DNA of 64,000 nucleotides from Prevotella scopos JCM 17725 (GTDB lineage: Bacteria; Bacteroidota; Bacteroidia; Bacteroidales; Bacteroidaceae). Below the pieces are notes generated by a model. The model searched no databases. It worked only from the letters and a program-made list of their open reading frames with translations, and had not been told where the DNA came from. Location of the stretch: the NCBI RefSeq assembly GCF_018127785.1, contig NZ_CP072389.1, positions 62,001 to 126,000 on the forward strand, given 5' to 3'. Shown here in pieces: positions 42,073-52,223 of this stretch (the first letter of the stretch is position 1; every line of letters starts with the position of its first letter). The position numbers were made by a program, and so were the translations under genes.

Positions 42073-43365
42073 TTATTTGTTTGTTAAGTAATAAAGGTCT
42101 TTGGTCATACTAAGACCTTTGCTTACAATGCTTGGCGAATGAGTGGCGATGATGATCTGTAGACGCTTGACAGAAGCTATTTCCTTCATATCATCTACGA
42201 TTGTCTTCTGCCATGCGACATGAAGCGAGTTCTCTGGTTCGTCAATCAACAATAAACCTTGGTCAGGCACCTCATATATTAAACGATACAGCATTATGAT
42301 TTCATTCTGTTCACCACTTGAAAGTTTATATCCGTCTATAATATCGCCATTGTCCGATTTGATTCTAAACCCATGTTGAGGAGATATTTCAATAGATTTG
42401 TTTGCAAACCCCTTAGAAGTCAGCATTTCTTGGAACAATTCTGTCTTTTTCGATATTGTTGAAATCTTGCTGAACTTCTCCTTGAGTCCTTTAAGATAAG
42501 CAAAGAGTACTGCTTTGTTTTCTTCGTTATATTCTGGAATTTCTACTTTTTCTGCAAGTTTATATTCAGCGGCTGTGTTCATCTGACTCTCAACTTCAGC
42601 CTTCAACTCATTGTATGAAGAGATTGAGCAATCTTCATAAATTGAACCTAATACTTTTTTGATAAAAATTGAATCGATTCTTTGTGAATGTATCAGATAG
42701 TCATATTTGGCGGTTTTCATTTCAGCCATCAATGCCTCACAAACTTTCTCTATTGGCAGTTTTTCATTCTCTTCATGGGCTTCATTATAGATACGGTTTG
42801 ATGGTATATAGCAGGAGCGTAACGTTTCAAGCTGCATCAAGAACTGTTCCTGTCCATTTGCTTTGGCAATATATTCGTTGAATTCTTCGTTGTCTAATAA
42901 GATTTCTTCTTTTTCTCTATTAGTCAAATCCTCAAACGTCTTACGTCTACTATATGTCCCTCTTAAGAATTTATATGTACGGCGTGCTTTTTCAATGTTT
43001 GTTCTATTATATACGAAATGAGTGAGTGGTTCCCCCGTAGCTTTGTTCCAGATAAATCTGACCTCTTTTTCCAACTCATCCTTATAGTCAACAGCAAATA
43101 TACTTTCAATTTCTGTTTTATAATTCTGAGTGATATTTAATACAGTATTATTATCAAAAGAAATTATTATTTCGCTGAATTTAATAACATAGAAATAATA
43201 TAGAGACTTTGGATTAAGGGAATTTAAAATGCGTAGAATGGTTGTTTTGCCATATCCATTAGGACCTGTGAGAATAGTTATCTGTTCTTTCTCTTCGCTA
43301 TTGAAATCTATATCATAGTTATATTGGTCGTAAAGGTTTTTGATTTGTAGTCTTGAAATTTGCAT
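42073..43365 (-). CDS. ABC-type AAA ATPase (AriA-like sensor)
   Basis: This 430-residue protein has Walker A at 34-41 (GPNGYGKT), the ABC signature 'LSSGEQN' (~348-354), Walker B 'LLLIDEPENSLH' (~371-382) and the switch His in 'IIIATHSPSIV'. A coiled-coil region (~120-310) lies between, giving the AAA_21/SMC-like architecture of defence ATPases such as AriA, RloA and OLD. The gene is 3 bp downstream of an HNH nuclease gene and 4 bp upstream of DUF4435, so all three are one tight operon. It is the likely trigger-sensing subunit. Confidence 0.85.
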   Translation of the reverse strand: MQISRLQIKNLYDQYNYDIDFNSEEKEQITILTGPNGYGKTTILRILNSLNPKSLYYFYVIKFSEIIISFDNNTVLNITQNYKTEIESIFAVDYKDELEKEVRFIWNKATGEPLTHFVYNRTNIEKARRTYKFLRGTYSRRKTFEDLTNREKEEILLDNEEFNEYIAKANGQEQFLMQLETLRSCYIPSNRIYNEAHEENEKLPIEKVCEALMAEMKTAKYDYLIHSQRIDSIFIKKVLGSIYEDCSISSYNELKAEVESQMNTAAEYKLAEKVEIPEYNEENKAVLFAYLKGLKEKFSKISTISKKTELFQEMLTSKGFANKSIEISPQHGFRIKSDNGDIIDGYKLSSGEQNEIIMLYRLIYEVPDQGLLLIDEPENSLHVAWQKTIVDDMKEIASVKRLQIIIATHSPSIVSKGLSMTKDLYYLTNK

Positions 43366-43368
43366 GGT

Positions 43369-43728
43369 TTATTTATTATAATATTCACGTAACTCTTGTT
43401 GAAGAGAGTCGTTCACTGTATAGCTTGCTTCTTTTTCGATATTCTTGTTGCCTTCTGATTGGATTGCAGACATATATTCCGGATAATCATCTCCTTTGGA
43501 TACATTGTTTTTCCATTGCATAGCTCTAAGGTTACGTTCAAAGTCGTCGCCCCCCATAACAACAGGGAAAACATGGTCAACTTCCCATCCGAAGACAGAA
43601 TCTCTCATCCCATAATGAGCCTTGAAGATCCATGCTCCGCATGCATCTTTTCTTATAGTGTCCTCATCATAACCCTCTACTATTTGGGCATGATTCCAAC
43701 AATATTCTTTCTTTTCTTCGTCTGTCAT
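43369..43728 (-). CDS. HNH endonuclease
   Basis: This 119-residue protein has a clear HNH core: 'FGWEVDHVFPVVMGGDDFERNLRAMQWKNNVSKGD', cited for Asp51-His52, Asn66 and Asn75. There is no CxxC zinc pair and no additional domain. It is the first gene of a tightly spaced operon with an ABC ATPase and a DUF4435 protein. Lone HNH proteins are common, but the 3-bp spacing argues for a shared task. It could be a second DNA-cutting effector or a regulator. I do not know a described PARIS system with this third gene. Confidence 0.85.
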   Translation of the reverse strand: MTDEEKKEYCWNHAQIVEGYDEDTIRKDACGAWIFKAHYGMRDSVFGWEVDHVFPVVMGGDDFERNLRAMQWKNNVSKGDDYPEYMSAIQSEGNKNIEKEASYTVNDSLQQELREYYNK

Positions 43729-43778
43729 AATGATAAGTTTTTTGGCATTAATTTTTTGTTGAATGCCTATATATGTTG

Positions 43779-43811
43779 CAAAGATACTATTTTTTTTGTT
43801 TGTTACTACAA
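43779..43811 (-). promoter_or_regulatory. Promoter of the HNH-ATPase-DUF4435 operon
   Basis: On the minus strand TTGT (43811-43808), 21 nt, then TATCTTTG (43786-43779) gives a good Bacteroidota promoter. The predicted start is ~40 nt before the HNH start codon. Confidence 0.6.
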
Positions 43812-43910
43812 TAATAGATAAAATATCATTGTTGTCTGCAGAAGATTTTCCTTATTATTTCAGGTTAAGGGCGGGGGGCTATCGCAGTTTTTGATATTTT
43901 TGTGTCATTT

Positions 43911-44049
43911 AAATGAGGCAAGTGGCGTTGTTGCCTCCACGGATGCCTCTGTTGATGGTGTTCGTAGTGATGTCGGTAAGGTTTCGGAGCTTTACGAAAA
44001 GGGCGATGGTGTTCAGTATTACTTGTTAAGAAGTGTTTTTCCTTTTTAA
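43911..44049 (+). pseudogene. Possible coding relic
   Basis: The spacer before the GH130 operon is locally GC-richer and stays open in one frame ('NEASGVVASTDASVDGVRSD', '...KVSELYEKGDGVQYYLL') up to TAA at 44049, with no start codon. It may be a fragment of a lost gene. No family was recognised. The remainder of 43812-44063 shows nothing. Confidence 0.25.
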
Positions 44050-44063
44050 CGAATAATAAAAAC

Positions 44064-44095
44064 TTGTCAATTGTAGAAGTAAAAAGCTAACTTTG
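44064..44095 (+). promoter_or_regulatory. Promoter of the N-glycan exo-enzyme operon
   Basis: TTGT (44064-44067), 20 nt, then TAACTTTG (44088-44095) matches the Bacteroidota consensus closely. It predicts a leader of ~55 nt before the GH130 gene. No similarly clear box was seen before the later genes, supporting one operon to 53965. Confidence 0.7.
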
Positions 44096-44159
44096 CTTGT
44101 ATATATAATGTGTATATTTAACAAGATTACAAAACTAAAAGCATAAAACTATAATTATA

Positions 44160-45134
44160 ATGAAAAGTTTAAAAGATATTCTGCCTTGGGAGGAACGTCC
44201 AGAAGGCTGCAAGGATGTGATGTGGCGTTATTCAAAGAACCCAATCATCGACCGTTATCATATTCCAACATCAAACAGTATCTTCAATAGTGCTGTTGTT
44301 CCTTTTGAGGACGGCTTCGCTGGAGTGTTCCGTTGCGACAACAAGGCGGTGCAGATGAACATCTTTGCTGGTTTCAGTAAGGACGGTGTGAACTGGGAAA
44401 TCAATCATGAGCCTATCAAGTTTGAGGCTGGTAACACTGAGATGATTGAGTCAGAATACAAGTACGACCCACGTGTTACATGGATTGAGGACCGTTATTG
44501 GATTACTTGGTGTAACGGTTATCATGGTCCAACTATCGGTATTGCTTACACCTTCGACTTCAAGAAGTTCTATCAGTGTGAGAATGCTTTCTTACCATTC
44601 AACCGTAATGGCGTACTCTTCCCAGAGAAGATTAATGGAAAGTATGCGATGTTGAGTCGTCCAAGTGACAATGGTCATACACCTTTCGGTGATATCTATA
44701 TCAGCTTCAGCCCAGATATGAAGTATTGGGGCGAGCATCGTTGCGTGATGAAGGTGACTCCTTTCCCAGAGAGTGCATGGCAGTGTACGAAGATTGGTGC
44801 AGGTTCAGTTCCTTTCTTGACAGACGAAGGTTGGTTGCTCTTCTATCACGGTGTAATCACTACTTGTAATGGTTTCCGTTATTCAATGGGTGCAGCTATC
44901 CTTGACAAGGACAATCCAGAGAAGGTTCTCTATCGTACTCGTCCATATCTTCTTGCACCAAATGCACCTTACGAGTTGCAGGGTGACGTGCCAAACGTTG
45001 TCTTCCCATGTGCTGCTTTGCAGGATGGCGAGCGTGTAGCCGTTTACTATGGTGCAGCTGATACCGTCGTTGGTATGGCATTTGGCTATATTAAGGACAT
45101 CGTAGAGTTCACAAAGAACAATAGTATTTTGTAA
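44160..45134 (+). CDS. GH130 beta-1,4-mannosyl-N-acetylglucosamine phosphorylase-like enzyme
   Basis: This 324-residue cytoplasmic protein (no signal peptide) has GH130 features: '[21 protein letters not shown]', '[24 protein letters not shown]', '[21 protein letters not shown]' and 'FYHGVI'. The family phosphorolyses beta-mannosides. The closest functional model I know is BT1033 of B. thetaiotaomicron, which splits Man-beta-1,4-GlcNAc from the N-glycan core into mannose-1-phosphate and GlcNAc. The first position in an operon with GH92, GH20 and a hexosamine kinase supports that activity. Other GH130 specificities (mannan or mannosylglucose) are less likely in this context. Confidence 0.88.
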   Translation: MKSLKDILPWEERPEGCKDVMWRYSKNPIIDRYHIPTSNSIFNSAVVPFEDGFAGVFRCDNKAVQMNIFAGFSKDGVNWEINHEPIKFEAGNTEMIESEYKYDPRVTWIEDRYWITWCNGYHGPTIGIAYTFDFKKFYQCENAFLPFNRNGVLFPEKINGKYAMLSRPSDNGHTPFGDIYISFSPDMKYWGEHRCVMKVTPFPESAWQCTKIGAGSVPFLTDEGWLLFYHGVITTCNGFRYSMGAAILDKDNPEKVLYRTRPYLLAPNAPYELQGDVPNVVFPCAALQDGERVAVYYGAADTVVGMAFGYIKDIVEFTKNNSIL

Positions 45135-45281
45135 GAATAGGACATCCTCTTGTAGGGACAGACACACTTGTTTATAGGTTTGAATCATATAGAGTCAAGC
45201 TTGTTAGTGTGTTTGTCCCAACAGGGGATATTATCATTTCATAGAATATCACTCGAATTATAACTATCAACCCTAAACTTT

Positions 45282-47537
45282 ATGAAGCGTAACTTCTTGT
45301 TGGGACTACTTCTTTCCTTGTCTTTTCTTTCGCTCAAGGCGGCTGACAAGGGTGGGGAAGAGCCTGTTGACCTTGTCAATCCTTTTATCGGAACATCTAA
45401 TTTCGGTACTACCAATCCGGGAGCAGTATGCCCTAACGGATTGATGTCAGTCGTACCATTCAACGTAATGGGTTCTGATTTGAATAAATATGACAAGGAT
45501 GCACGCTGGTGGTCAACTCCTTACGAATATCATAACGTCTTTTTCACTGGTTATTCTCACGTCAATCTGAGTGGTGTGGGCTGTCCAGAAGTAGGCTCAT
45601 TGTTGTTGATGCCAACGACAGGAAAGTTGAACGTTGATTATAAGGAGTACGGAAGTACATACGAAAAGGAGGTTGCACACCCCGGTTATTATTCTAATTA
45701 TCTGAAAAAGTATAATGTGAAGACAGAGGTAACAGCTACTCCTCGCAGTTCTGTTGCACGTTTCACATTTCCGAAAGGAGAAAGTCATATCTTGTTGAAC
45801 CTCGGTGAAGGCTTGACAAATGAGTCGGGTGCAATGGTGAAGAAGGTGAGCGACACGGAGTATGAGGGTATGAAACTGCAGGGTACATTCTGTTATAACC
45901 CACAGGCTGTATTCCCAATTTACTTCGTGATGCGTGTCAGCAAGAAGCCTACAGAGGCTGGCTATTGGAAGAAACAGCGTCCGATGACAGGCGTTGAGTC
46001 TGAGTGGGATGTCGACAATGGCAAGTTCAAGCTTTATAAGACTTATCACAAGGAACTCTCTGGTGATGATATCGGTGTGTGGATGAACTTTAATACTGAG
46101 GCAGATGAGCAGGTAGAGGTACAGATGGGTGTGTCCTTCGTAAGTATGGCAAACGCTCGTGAGAATCTTGATGCCGAACAGCGTGGAAAGAACTTCGACG
46201 CTATTTACGCAGAGGCGCGTGCTAAGTGGAATGATGATCTCTCTCGCATCCTCGTTGAGGGTGGTACAAAGACAGAGCGCACCATATTCTATACAGCTCT
46301 TTATCATACGCTTATCCACCCAAATATTCTGCAGGATGTCAACGGACAGTACCCTGCTATGGAGGGTGATGAGATTCGCACGGTGAAGGAGGGCAATCGT
46401 TATACAGTCTTCTCTCTGTGGGATACCTATCGCAATGTGCATCAGTTGCTTACGTTGGTTTATCCAAATCGTCAGCGTGATATGATTCGTTCGATGATTG
46501 GGATGTACGAGGAGCATGGTTGGATGCCAAAGTGGGAACTCTTCAGTCGTGAGACTTACACGATGGAAGGCGACCCAGCTATCCCTGTTATCACTGATTC
46601 TTGGTTGAAAGGTCTGCGTGGTTATGATATTAACAAGGCTTACGAGGCATTCCGCAAGTCGGCTTTGACAAAGGGAAGCGAGAACCCTCTGCGCCCAGAT
46701 AATGACGAATATATGGAGAAGGGATATGTTGCTTTGCACGAGCAGTTCGACAATTCCGTTTCTCACGCACTCGAATACTACATTGCTGACAATGCCCTCT
46801 CACGCTTGGCTGCGGCATTGGGTAAGAAAGATGATGCTCGTCTGTTCCACAATCGTGCTTTGGGTTATCGCCATTACTTCAGCAAGGAGTTTGGCTTGTT
46901 GCGCCCATTGATGCCAGACGGCACCTTCTATAAACCTTTCGATCCAAAGCAAGGAGAGAACTTCGAACCATCTCCAGGCTTCCATGAAGGTAATGCTTGG
47001 AACTATACTTTCTATGTTCCGCATGACGTTATGGGACTTGCAAAGCTCATGGGAGGACAGAAAAACTTTGTAAACAAGCTCCAGAGTGTGTTCGACAAGG
47101 GTTATTATGATCCTGCCAATGAGCCAGATATCGCTTATCCTCACCTCTTCTCTTATTTCAAGGGCGATGAGTGGCGTACACAGGTACAGACACGCAGACT
47201 CTTGAAGGAGTATTTCAAGAATGCACCAGAGGGCATCCCAGGTAATGACGATACAGGAACCATGTCGGCTTGGGCGGTGTTCAACATGATAGGATTCTAT
47301 CCTGACTGTCCGGGGGACCCATCTTACACGCTCACTTCACCCGTCTTTGACAAGGTGACAATCCGTTTGGATAAGGCGCAGTGGGGCAGAGATAACCTTG
47401 TGATTGAAACTGTTCGTCCAAATGATGAGGCTGTGATTATCAAGAAAATAGAATTAGGTGGTAAGCCATTGAACCGCTATCGTATTACGAATGATGAACT
47501 CTTAAAGGGTGGAACATTGAAGTTCTATCTAAAGTAA
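45282..47537 (+). CDS. GH92 exo-alpha-mannosidase (first copy)
   Basis: This 751-residue secreted protein has a signal peptide (~1-20, 'LLSLSFLSLKAAD'). Family motifs include 'VNPFIGTSNFGTTNPGA' near the start, 'FFTGYSHVNLSGVGCPEVG', 'FYTALYHTLIHPNI', 'EGNAWNY' with Glu569, and 'GNDDTGTMSAW' at 654-664 carrying the catalytic-region aspartates. GH92 enzymes are calcium-dependent alpha-mannosidases that trim high-mannose N-glycans, with linkage preference set by small active-site changes. Here the usual GNED is GNDD and GQMSAW is GTMSAW, unlike the second copy. The two copies therefore probably have different linkage preferences (inference). Confidence 0.92.
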   Translation: MKRNFLLGLLLSLSFLSLKAADKGGEEPVDLVNPFIGTSNFGTTNPGAVCPNGLMSVVPFNVMGSDLNKYDKDARWWSTPYEYHNVFFTGYSHVNLSGVGCPEVGSLLLMPTTGKLNVDYKEYGSTYEKEVAHPGYYSNYLKKYNVKTEVTATPRSSVARFTFPKGESHILLNLGEGLTNESGAMVKKVSDTEYEGMKLQGTFCYNPQAVFPIYFVMRVSKKPTEAGYWKKQRPMTGVESEWDVDNGKFKLYKTYHKELSGDDIGVWMNFNTEADEQVEVQMGVSFVSMANARENLDAEQRGKNFDAIYAEARAKWNDDLSRILVEGGTKTERTIFYTALYHTLIHPNILQDVNGQYPAMEGDEIRTVKEGNRYTVFSLWDTYRNVHQLLTLVYPNRQRDMIRSMIGMYEEHGWMPKWELFSRETYTMEGDPAIPVITDSWLKGLRGYDINKAYEAFRKSALTKGSENPLRPDNDEYMEKGYVALHEQFDNSVSHALEYYIADNALSRLAAALGKKDDARLFHNRALGYRHYFSKEFGLLRPLMPDGTFYKPFDPKQGENFEPSPGFHEGNAWNYTFYVPHDVMGLAKLMGGQKNFVNKLQSVFDKGYYDPANEPDIAYPHLFSYFKGDEWRTQVQTRRLLKEYFKNAPEGIPGNDDTGTMSAWAVFNMIGFYPDCPGDPSYTLTSPVFDKVTIRLDKAQWGRDNLVIETVRPNDEAVIIKKIELGGKPLNRYRITNDELLKGGTLKFYLK

Positions 47538-47644
47538 AAGGCTACTATCGGGCGCACCTCCCACACATCAGATGGTCTTTAATGTCTTATTACATTATAT
47601 ATAATGACAATAACAGACATTGTTTGCCGTTTTCTGTTACTGTG

Positions 47645-47704
47645 TGGAGGCTTAGCACAAGTTGTGCGGATACTTAGCACATAGTGTGCGGAGCCTTAGC
47701 ACGA
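47645..47704. repeat. GCTTAGCAC-type intergenic repeat within the glycan operon
   Basis: Three GGCTTAGCAC / TACTTAGCAC / CCTTAGCAC words spaced ~20 nt, alternating with GTTGTGCGGA / GTGTGCGGAG, lie in the 319-bp gap between GH92 and GH20. They belong to the same repeat family as 37011-37120 and 60746-61027. The gap shows no other feature and no clear promoter. Confidence 0.6.
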
Positions 47705-47856
47705 AATAAGAAGATGCTAATGTGGAAGGCAGTTGGCTATTAAGAAGGTATTAAAGGACTATAGGCAAGCAATCCAATAGCCGGCAGCTATCGAAGAAAG
47801 AGATATAACGTAAAAACAAATAATAAAAATCTAAAATCGAAATTTATACTCACGTT

Positions 47857-49932
47857 ATGAGAAAAAAAGTTCTTTTGAGTGCAGTTTTCCTGTTGTTTGC
47901 AGCAGCCGTTTCTATGCCTGTTGCAGCTCAGAACATCATCCCACAACCTGAGAATATCAGTCTTTTGAAGGGTCAATTCAAGCTGAATAAGGGTACGAAG
48001 ATTGTGACCAATCTTACAGGTCGTGATTTTAAGGTGTTGAATCAGTACACTTCTGAGGTGCTGAAGCATCCATTAGCATACGCAAAGAATCCTTCTAAGC
48101 AGGGCGTTTTCCGCTTGATTTGCAAGGGAACAGCCCAACAGGCAGCGCAGGCAATGGACAGTGTACGTCTGCAAGGCTATGAGTTGGAGGTTACACCAAA
48201 GGGTATCACCATTCAGGCATTGACTCCAACGGGCTTGTTCTATGGTTTGCAAACCGTTCGCCAGCTCGAAAAGGATGGTCAGATAGCTTGTGTAAAGGTG
48301 AAGGACGCCCCTCGTTTCGCTTATCGTGGTTTGATGATCGACTGCTCTCGCCACTTCTGGACAAAGGACTTTTTGAAGAAGCAGATTGATGCGATGGCTT
48401 ATTTCAAACTCGACCGTTTCCACTGGCACCTCACCGATGGTGGTGGATGGCGCATGGAGGTGAAGAAATATCCTCGACTGACCGATGAAGCCTCTTATCG
48501 CACACAGTCTGATTGGACAAAGTGGTGGATGGATAACGACCGTAAGTATTGTCATAAGGATACGCAGGGAGCATACGGTGGTTATTACACACAGGAAGAT
48601 ATCAAGGATATCGTACGCTATGCAGCAGCGCGCCACATTGAGGTAATCCCAGAGATTGAGATGCCTGGTCATAGCGATGAGGTAGTTTATGCTTATCCGG
48701 AGATATCATGTACAGGCAAGCCTTACACGCAGTCAGACCTCTGTGTAGGTAAGGAGGCAACTTATACCTTCATGGAGAACGTCCTGAAAGAAGTCATGGC
48801 ACTCTTCCCTTCTAAGTATATCCACATCGGAGGAGACGAGGCAGAGCGCCGTACATGGAAGACTTGTCCTGATTGTCAGAAGATGATGAAGGAGAATCAC
48901 TTAAAGGATGTAGCCGAATTGCAGAGCCATTTCACCCATCGTATGGAAGAGTTCTTGAACCGTAACGGTCGTAAGCTCCTCGGTTGGGACGAGATTATGG
49001 AAGGAAAGTTAGCTCCTAACGCAGCTGTGATGTCATGGCGTGGAACAGAGGCTGGTATTGAGGCTGCAACAAGTAAGCACCATGTAGTGATGGCACCACA
49101 GCAGTTCTATTATCTGAATATGTATCAGGACAACCCGATGGAACAGCCAAAGGCACAGGGAGGTTATACACGTTTGGATAAGACTTACAACTATGAGCCA
49201 ATCCCTGCAGCCTATAAGGGTAGTAATCTTGAGAAATATATGGATGGCGTTCAGGCTTGTGTATGGACCGAGTTCATCGCTGAGCCAAGCCATTTAGAGT
49301 ATATGCTTTATCCTCGTCTGTTGGCTTTAGCAGAGACAGGTTGGACAAAGAAGCGCACAGGTTATGACAACTTCCGTAAGAGAGCGGTCGTAAATGTTGA
49401 GCGTTTGAAGCGTGCGGGCTACAATGCCTTTGACCTTTCAAAGGAGAAGGGTTCACGTATAGAAAGCCGTAGCATGACTCAGCATGAGGCATTGGGTAAG
49501 CCTGTCACCTACTTAGGACGCTATGCAGAGAAGTATCGTGCCGAAGGCGACAGTACGCTAACCAATGGTTTGCGTGGCGACTGGGGCTATCTTGAGGGCC
49601 GTTGGCAGGGCTTCATTGATAGTACTGGTGTGGATGTAGTAGTTGATATGGGTAAGGTTACGGACATACGTGACGTACGTGTTGACTTTATGCACCTCTA
49701 TGAATCGGTTATCTATACGCCTGAAACAATCGAATTGATGGTGTCAGACGATGGTAAGGACTTCAAGACCATTGACATAGTACGTCCAGGTATTAAGGCT
49801 TCAGAGGACTACCTCGTTTATCCTTACAAGTGGAAGGGAGATGTCCAGGGCCGTTATGTGCGTGTGAAAGCACTCCCTCGTGAGAGAGGTGCATGGATCT
49901 TCACAGACGAAATCATCGTCAATCAGAAGTAA
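47857..49932 (+). CDS. GH20 beta-N-acetylhexosaminidase
   Basis: This 691-residue secreted protein has a signal peptide (~1-24, 'VSMPVAAQN'), then the GH20b N-terminal domain (~28-145). The GH20 barrel (~148-495) has 'RGLMIDCSRHFW', 'DRFHWHLTDGGGWRMEV', 'IPEIEMPGHSDEV' and the catalytic pair Asp327-Glu328 in 'HIGGDEAERR'. The C-terminal ~150 residues are a discoidin-like beta domain ('YLGRYAEKYRAEGDSTLTNG', 'VSDDGKDFKTIDIV'). It removes terminal beta-GlcNAc/GalNAc, here probably from N-glycan antennae or chitobiose core pieces. It sits between the two GH92 genes in one operon. Confidence 0.93.
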   Translation: MRKKVLLSAVFLLFAAAVSMPVAAQNIIPQPENISLLKGQFKLNKGTKIVTNLTGRDFKVLNQYTSEVLKHPLAYAKNPSKQGVFRLICKGTAQQAAQAMDSVRLQGYELEVTPKGITIQALTPTGLFYGLQTVRQLEKDGQIACVKVKDAPRFAYRGLMIDCSRHFWTKDFLKKQIDAMAYFKLDRFHWHLTDGGGWRMEVKKYPRLTDEASYRTQSDWTKWWMDNDRKYCHKDTQGAYGGYYTQEDIKDIVRYAAARHIEVIPEIEMPGHSDEVVYAYPEISCTGKPYTQSDLCVGKEATYTFMENVLKEVMALFPSKYIHIGGDEAERRTWKTCPDCQKMMKENHLKDVAELQSHFTHRMEEFLNRNGRKLLGWDEIMEGKLAPNAAVMSWRGTEAGIEAATSKHHVVMAPQQFYYLNMYQDNPMEQPKAQGGYTRLDKTYNYEPIPAAYKGSNLEKYMDGVQACVWTEFIAEPSHLEYMLYPRLLALAETGWTKKRTGYDNFRKRAVVNVERLKRAGYNAFDLSKEKGSRIESRSMTQHEALGKPVTYLGRYAEKYRAEGDSTLTNGLRGDWGYLEGRWQGFIDSTGVDVVVDMGKVTDIRDVRVDFMHLYESVIYTPETIELMVSDDGKDFKTIDIVRPGIKASEDYLVYPYKWKGDVQGRYVRVKALPRERGAWIFTDEIIVNQK

Positions 49933-50007
49933 ATGAATACTTGATGAGCCATTGAATGACGGCTTTGTCAAGACATATCAGACAAGAAGATTAAAACAAT
50001 TCAGTAT

Positions 50008-52158
50008 ATGAGAAAAAGGTTCTTAACTTTAATGGCGTTTGCTGCAACCAGTCTTTTCGCTTTTGCACAGGACTATACGCAGTATGTAGATCCATTCATC
50101 GGAACAGGCGGACACGGACATGTGTTCCTTGGAGCTAATGTTCCATTCGGTAACATTCAGGCTGGTCCTACACAGAAGAAGCAGGGTTGGGACTGGTGTT
50201 CTGGTTATCATTACAGCGACTCAACGGTCATCGGCTTTGGACAGATGCACCTTAGTGGTACGGGTATTGGTGACTTGGGTGATGTATCACTCCTTCCTAC
50301 TATCAATCCAGCACAGCGTGAGGTGAAGTTCTCACATCGTGCCGAGCATGTAACCCCTGGTTACTACTCTGTAATGTTGGCTTCTGGTATTCGTGTAGAG
50401 TTGACTGCCACCCAGCGTGTAGCCTTCCATCGTTACGCTTTCCCTGCTGATGCAGCGAAGGGTTACGTTATTTTGAACCTTTCACAGGGTATCGGTTGGG
50501 ACAAGATGACTTCTTGCAGCTTCAAGCAGGAGTCGGCTAAGGTTGTTAGCGGTTACCGTATGTCACAAGGATGGGCTAAGGACCAGCGCGTTTACTTCGT
50601 GGCAGAGTTCTCACAGCCTGTTAAGTTGGAGTCAAACGAGCGTGATACGATCGGTGTCTTTACTTTTGACAATGCTGAGCAGCCACTTCTCGTGAAGGTA
50701 GGTATCTCTGCAGTGAGTGTTGAGAACGCTCGATTGAATATGCAGAAGGAACTTCCGGGTTGGGATTTCCGCAATGCTGTTGCTCAGGCAAAGGACGAGT
50801 GGAATCGTGAGTTGAGTAAGATTGCTATCAAGACACAGGACGAGCGTGCAAGAAAGATATTCTATACAGCACTGTATCATTCGATGATTGCACCTTCTGT
50901 CTTCAATGATGTAAACGGCGAATACCGTGGTGCAGACGGTAAGACACATAAGGGTGACTTCACTGATTACACCACCTTCTCACTATGGGATACCTATCGT
51001 GCAGCACATCCATTGATGACTATCATTCATCCAGAGAAGCAGCGCGACATTGCTGAGACAATGCTTAGCATCTATAAGCAGCAGGGCAAGTTGCCAGTAT
51101 GGCATCTTGTGGGCAATGAAACCGACTGTATGATTGGTAATCCGGGTGTTCCTGTGCTTGTTGATATTGCACTGAAAGGCTATGATGTAGATAAGAATGC
51201 AGTCTTTGAGGCTGCTAAGGCGTCTGCTATGCTTGATGAACGTGGCATGGGACTGTTGAAGAAGTATGGTTATATTCCTTGTGATCTCGACCCAGAGCAT
51301 GAGACAGTAGCAAAGGGATTGGAGTATGCTTTGGCTGATGCATGTATTGCAAAACTCGCCAAGGAATTGGGTAAGACAGCTGATTATAAGTACTTCTCAA
51401 AGCGCAGTCAGTCGTATCGTGACTTCTACTTCGATAAGAAAACAAAGTTTATGCGTGGTGTAACATCTGATCGTAAGTTCCGTGAACCATTCGATCCATT
51501 CAGTACTGTACACCGCCAGGACGACTATGCTGAGGGTAATGCTTGGCAGTATGTATGGTTGGTTCCACACGATGTGCATGGTCTTGTATCTGCTTTCGGT
51601 GGTGAGAAACCATTTGTTTCAAAACTCGACTCTCTCTTCATCGTTAGTGGTGACATGGGAGCAGAGGCTTCACCAGACATCACTGGTCTGATTGGTCAGT
51701 ACGCTCATGGTAATGAGCCAAGCCATCATATCCTTTATATGTACAACTATGTGGGTCAGCCTTGGAAGGCAGCGGACAAGATTCGCTATGTACTCAAGAA
51801 CTTATACCACGACGACTTCGATGGATTGAGTGGTAACGAGGATGTGGGTCAGATGTCTGCATGGTACATTCTCTCCGCTCTTGGCATGTATCAGGTTGAG
51901 CCTGCAGGTGGTAAGTATATCTTCGGTACACCGCTCTTCGATGAGGCTACGGTGAACGTTGGAGATGGTAAGACCTTCCGCATTGTGGCACATAACAACA
52001 GCGATAAGAATATTTATATTCAGAGTGCTAAGTTGAATGGTAAGCCTTATACCCGTTCTTACATCGACTTCAAGGACATCAAACGTGGTGGAACACTTGA
52101 GTTTGTGATGGGTAGCAAGCCTTCTCAGTTCGGTGTTAAGCCTGCTGACAGACCCTAA
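50008..52158 (+). CDS. GH92 exo-alpha-mannosidase (second copy)
   Basis: This 716-residue secreted protein has a signal peptide (~1-21, 'ATSLFAFAQ'). Motifs are 'YVDPFIGTGGHGHVFLGA', 'GFGQMHLSGTGIGDLGD', 'EGNAWQY' with Glu509, and 'GNEDVGQMSAW' at 609-619, all in the canonical GH92 form. It differs from the first copy in both end and core motifs, so this is not a recent duplication. It is likely to remove alpha-1,2 or alpha-1,3 mannose from imported high-mannose N-glycan in the periplasm. Exact linkage cannot be read from sequence. Confidence 0.92.
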   Translation: MRKRFLTLMAFAATSLFAFAQDYTQYVDPFIGTGGHGHVFLGANVPFGNIQAGPTQKKQGWDWCSGYHYSDSTVIGFGQMHLSGTGIGDLGDVSLLPTINPAQREVKFSHRAEHVTPGYYSVMLASGIRVELTATQRVAFHRYAFPADAAKGYVILNLSQGIGWDKMTSCSFKQESAKVVSGYRMSQGWAKDQRVYFVAEFSQPVKLESNERDTIGVFTFDNAEQPLLVKVGISAVSVENARLNMQKELPGWDFRNAVAQAKDEWNRELSKIAIKTQDERARKIFYTALYHSMIAPSVFNDVNGEYRGADGKTHKGDFTDYTTFSLWDTYRAAHPLMTIIHPEKQRDIAETMLSIYKQQGKLPVWHLVGNETDCMIGNPGVPVLVDIALKGYDVDKNAVFEAAKASAMLDERGMGLLKKYGYIPCDLDPEHETVAKGLEYALADACIAKLAKELGKTADYKYFSKRSQSYRDFYFDKKTKFMRGVTSDRKFREPFDPFSTVHRQDDYAEGNAWQYVWLVPHDVHGLVSAFGGEKPFVSKLDSLFIVSGDMGAEASPDITGLIGQYAHGNEPSHHILYMYNYVGQPWKAADKIRYVLKNLYHDDFDGLSGNEDVGQMSAWYILSALGMYQVEPAGGKYIFGTPLFDEATVNVGDGKTFRIVAHNNSDKNIYIQSAKLNGKPYTRSYIDFKDIKRGGTLEFVMGSKPSQFGVKPADRP

Positions 52159-52223
52159 AAGTTTTTGGAGTTAACTCCTTTAACTCCTAATAGTGCATCA
52201 ATCTTTAATACTAATAAACAGCT

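Noticed and set aside
45597-46766. Long 389-codon frame on the minus strand within the first GH92 gene
   Set aside because: It is a shadow of a strongly supported GH92 gene; its sequence lacks domain structure.
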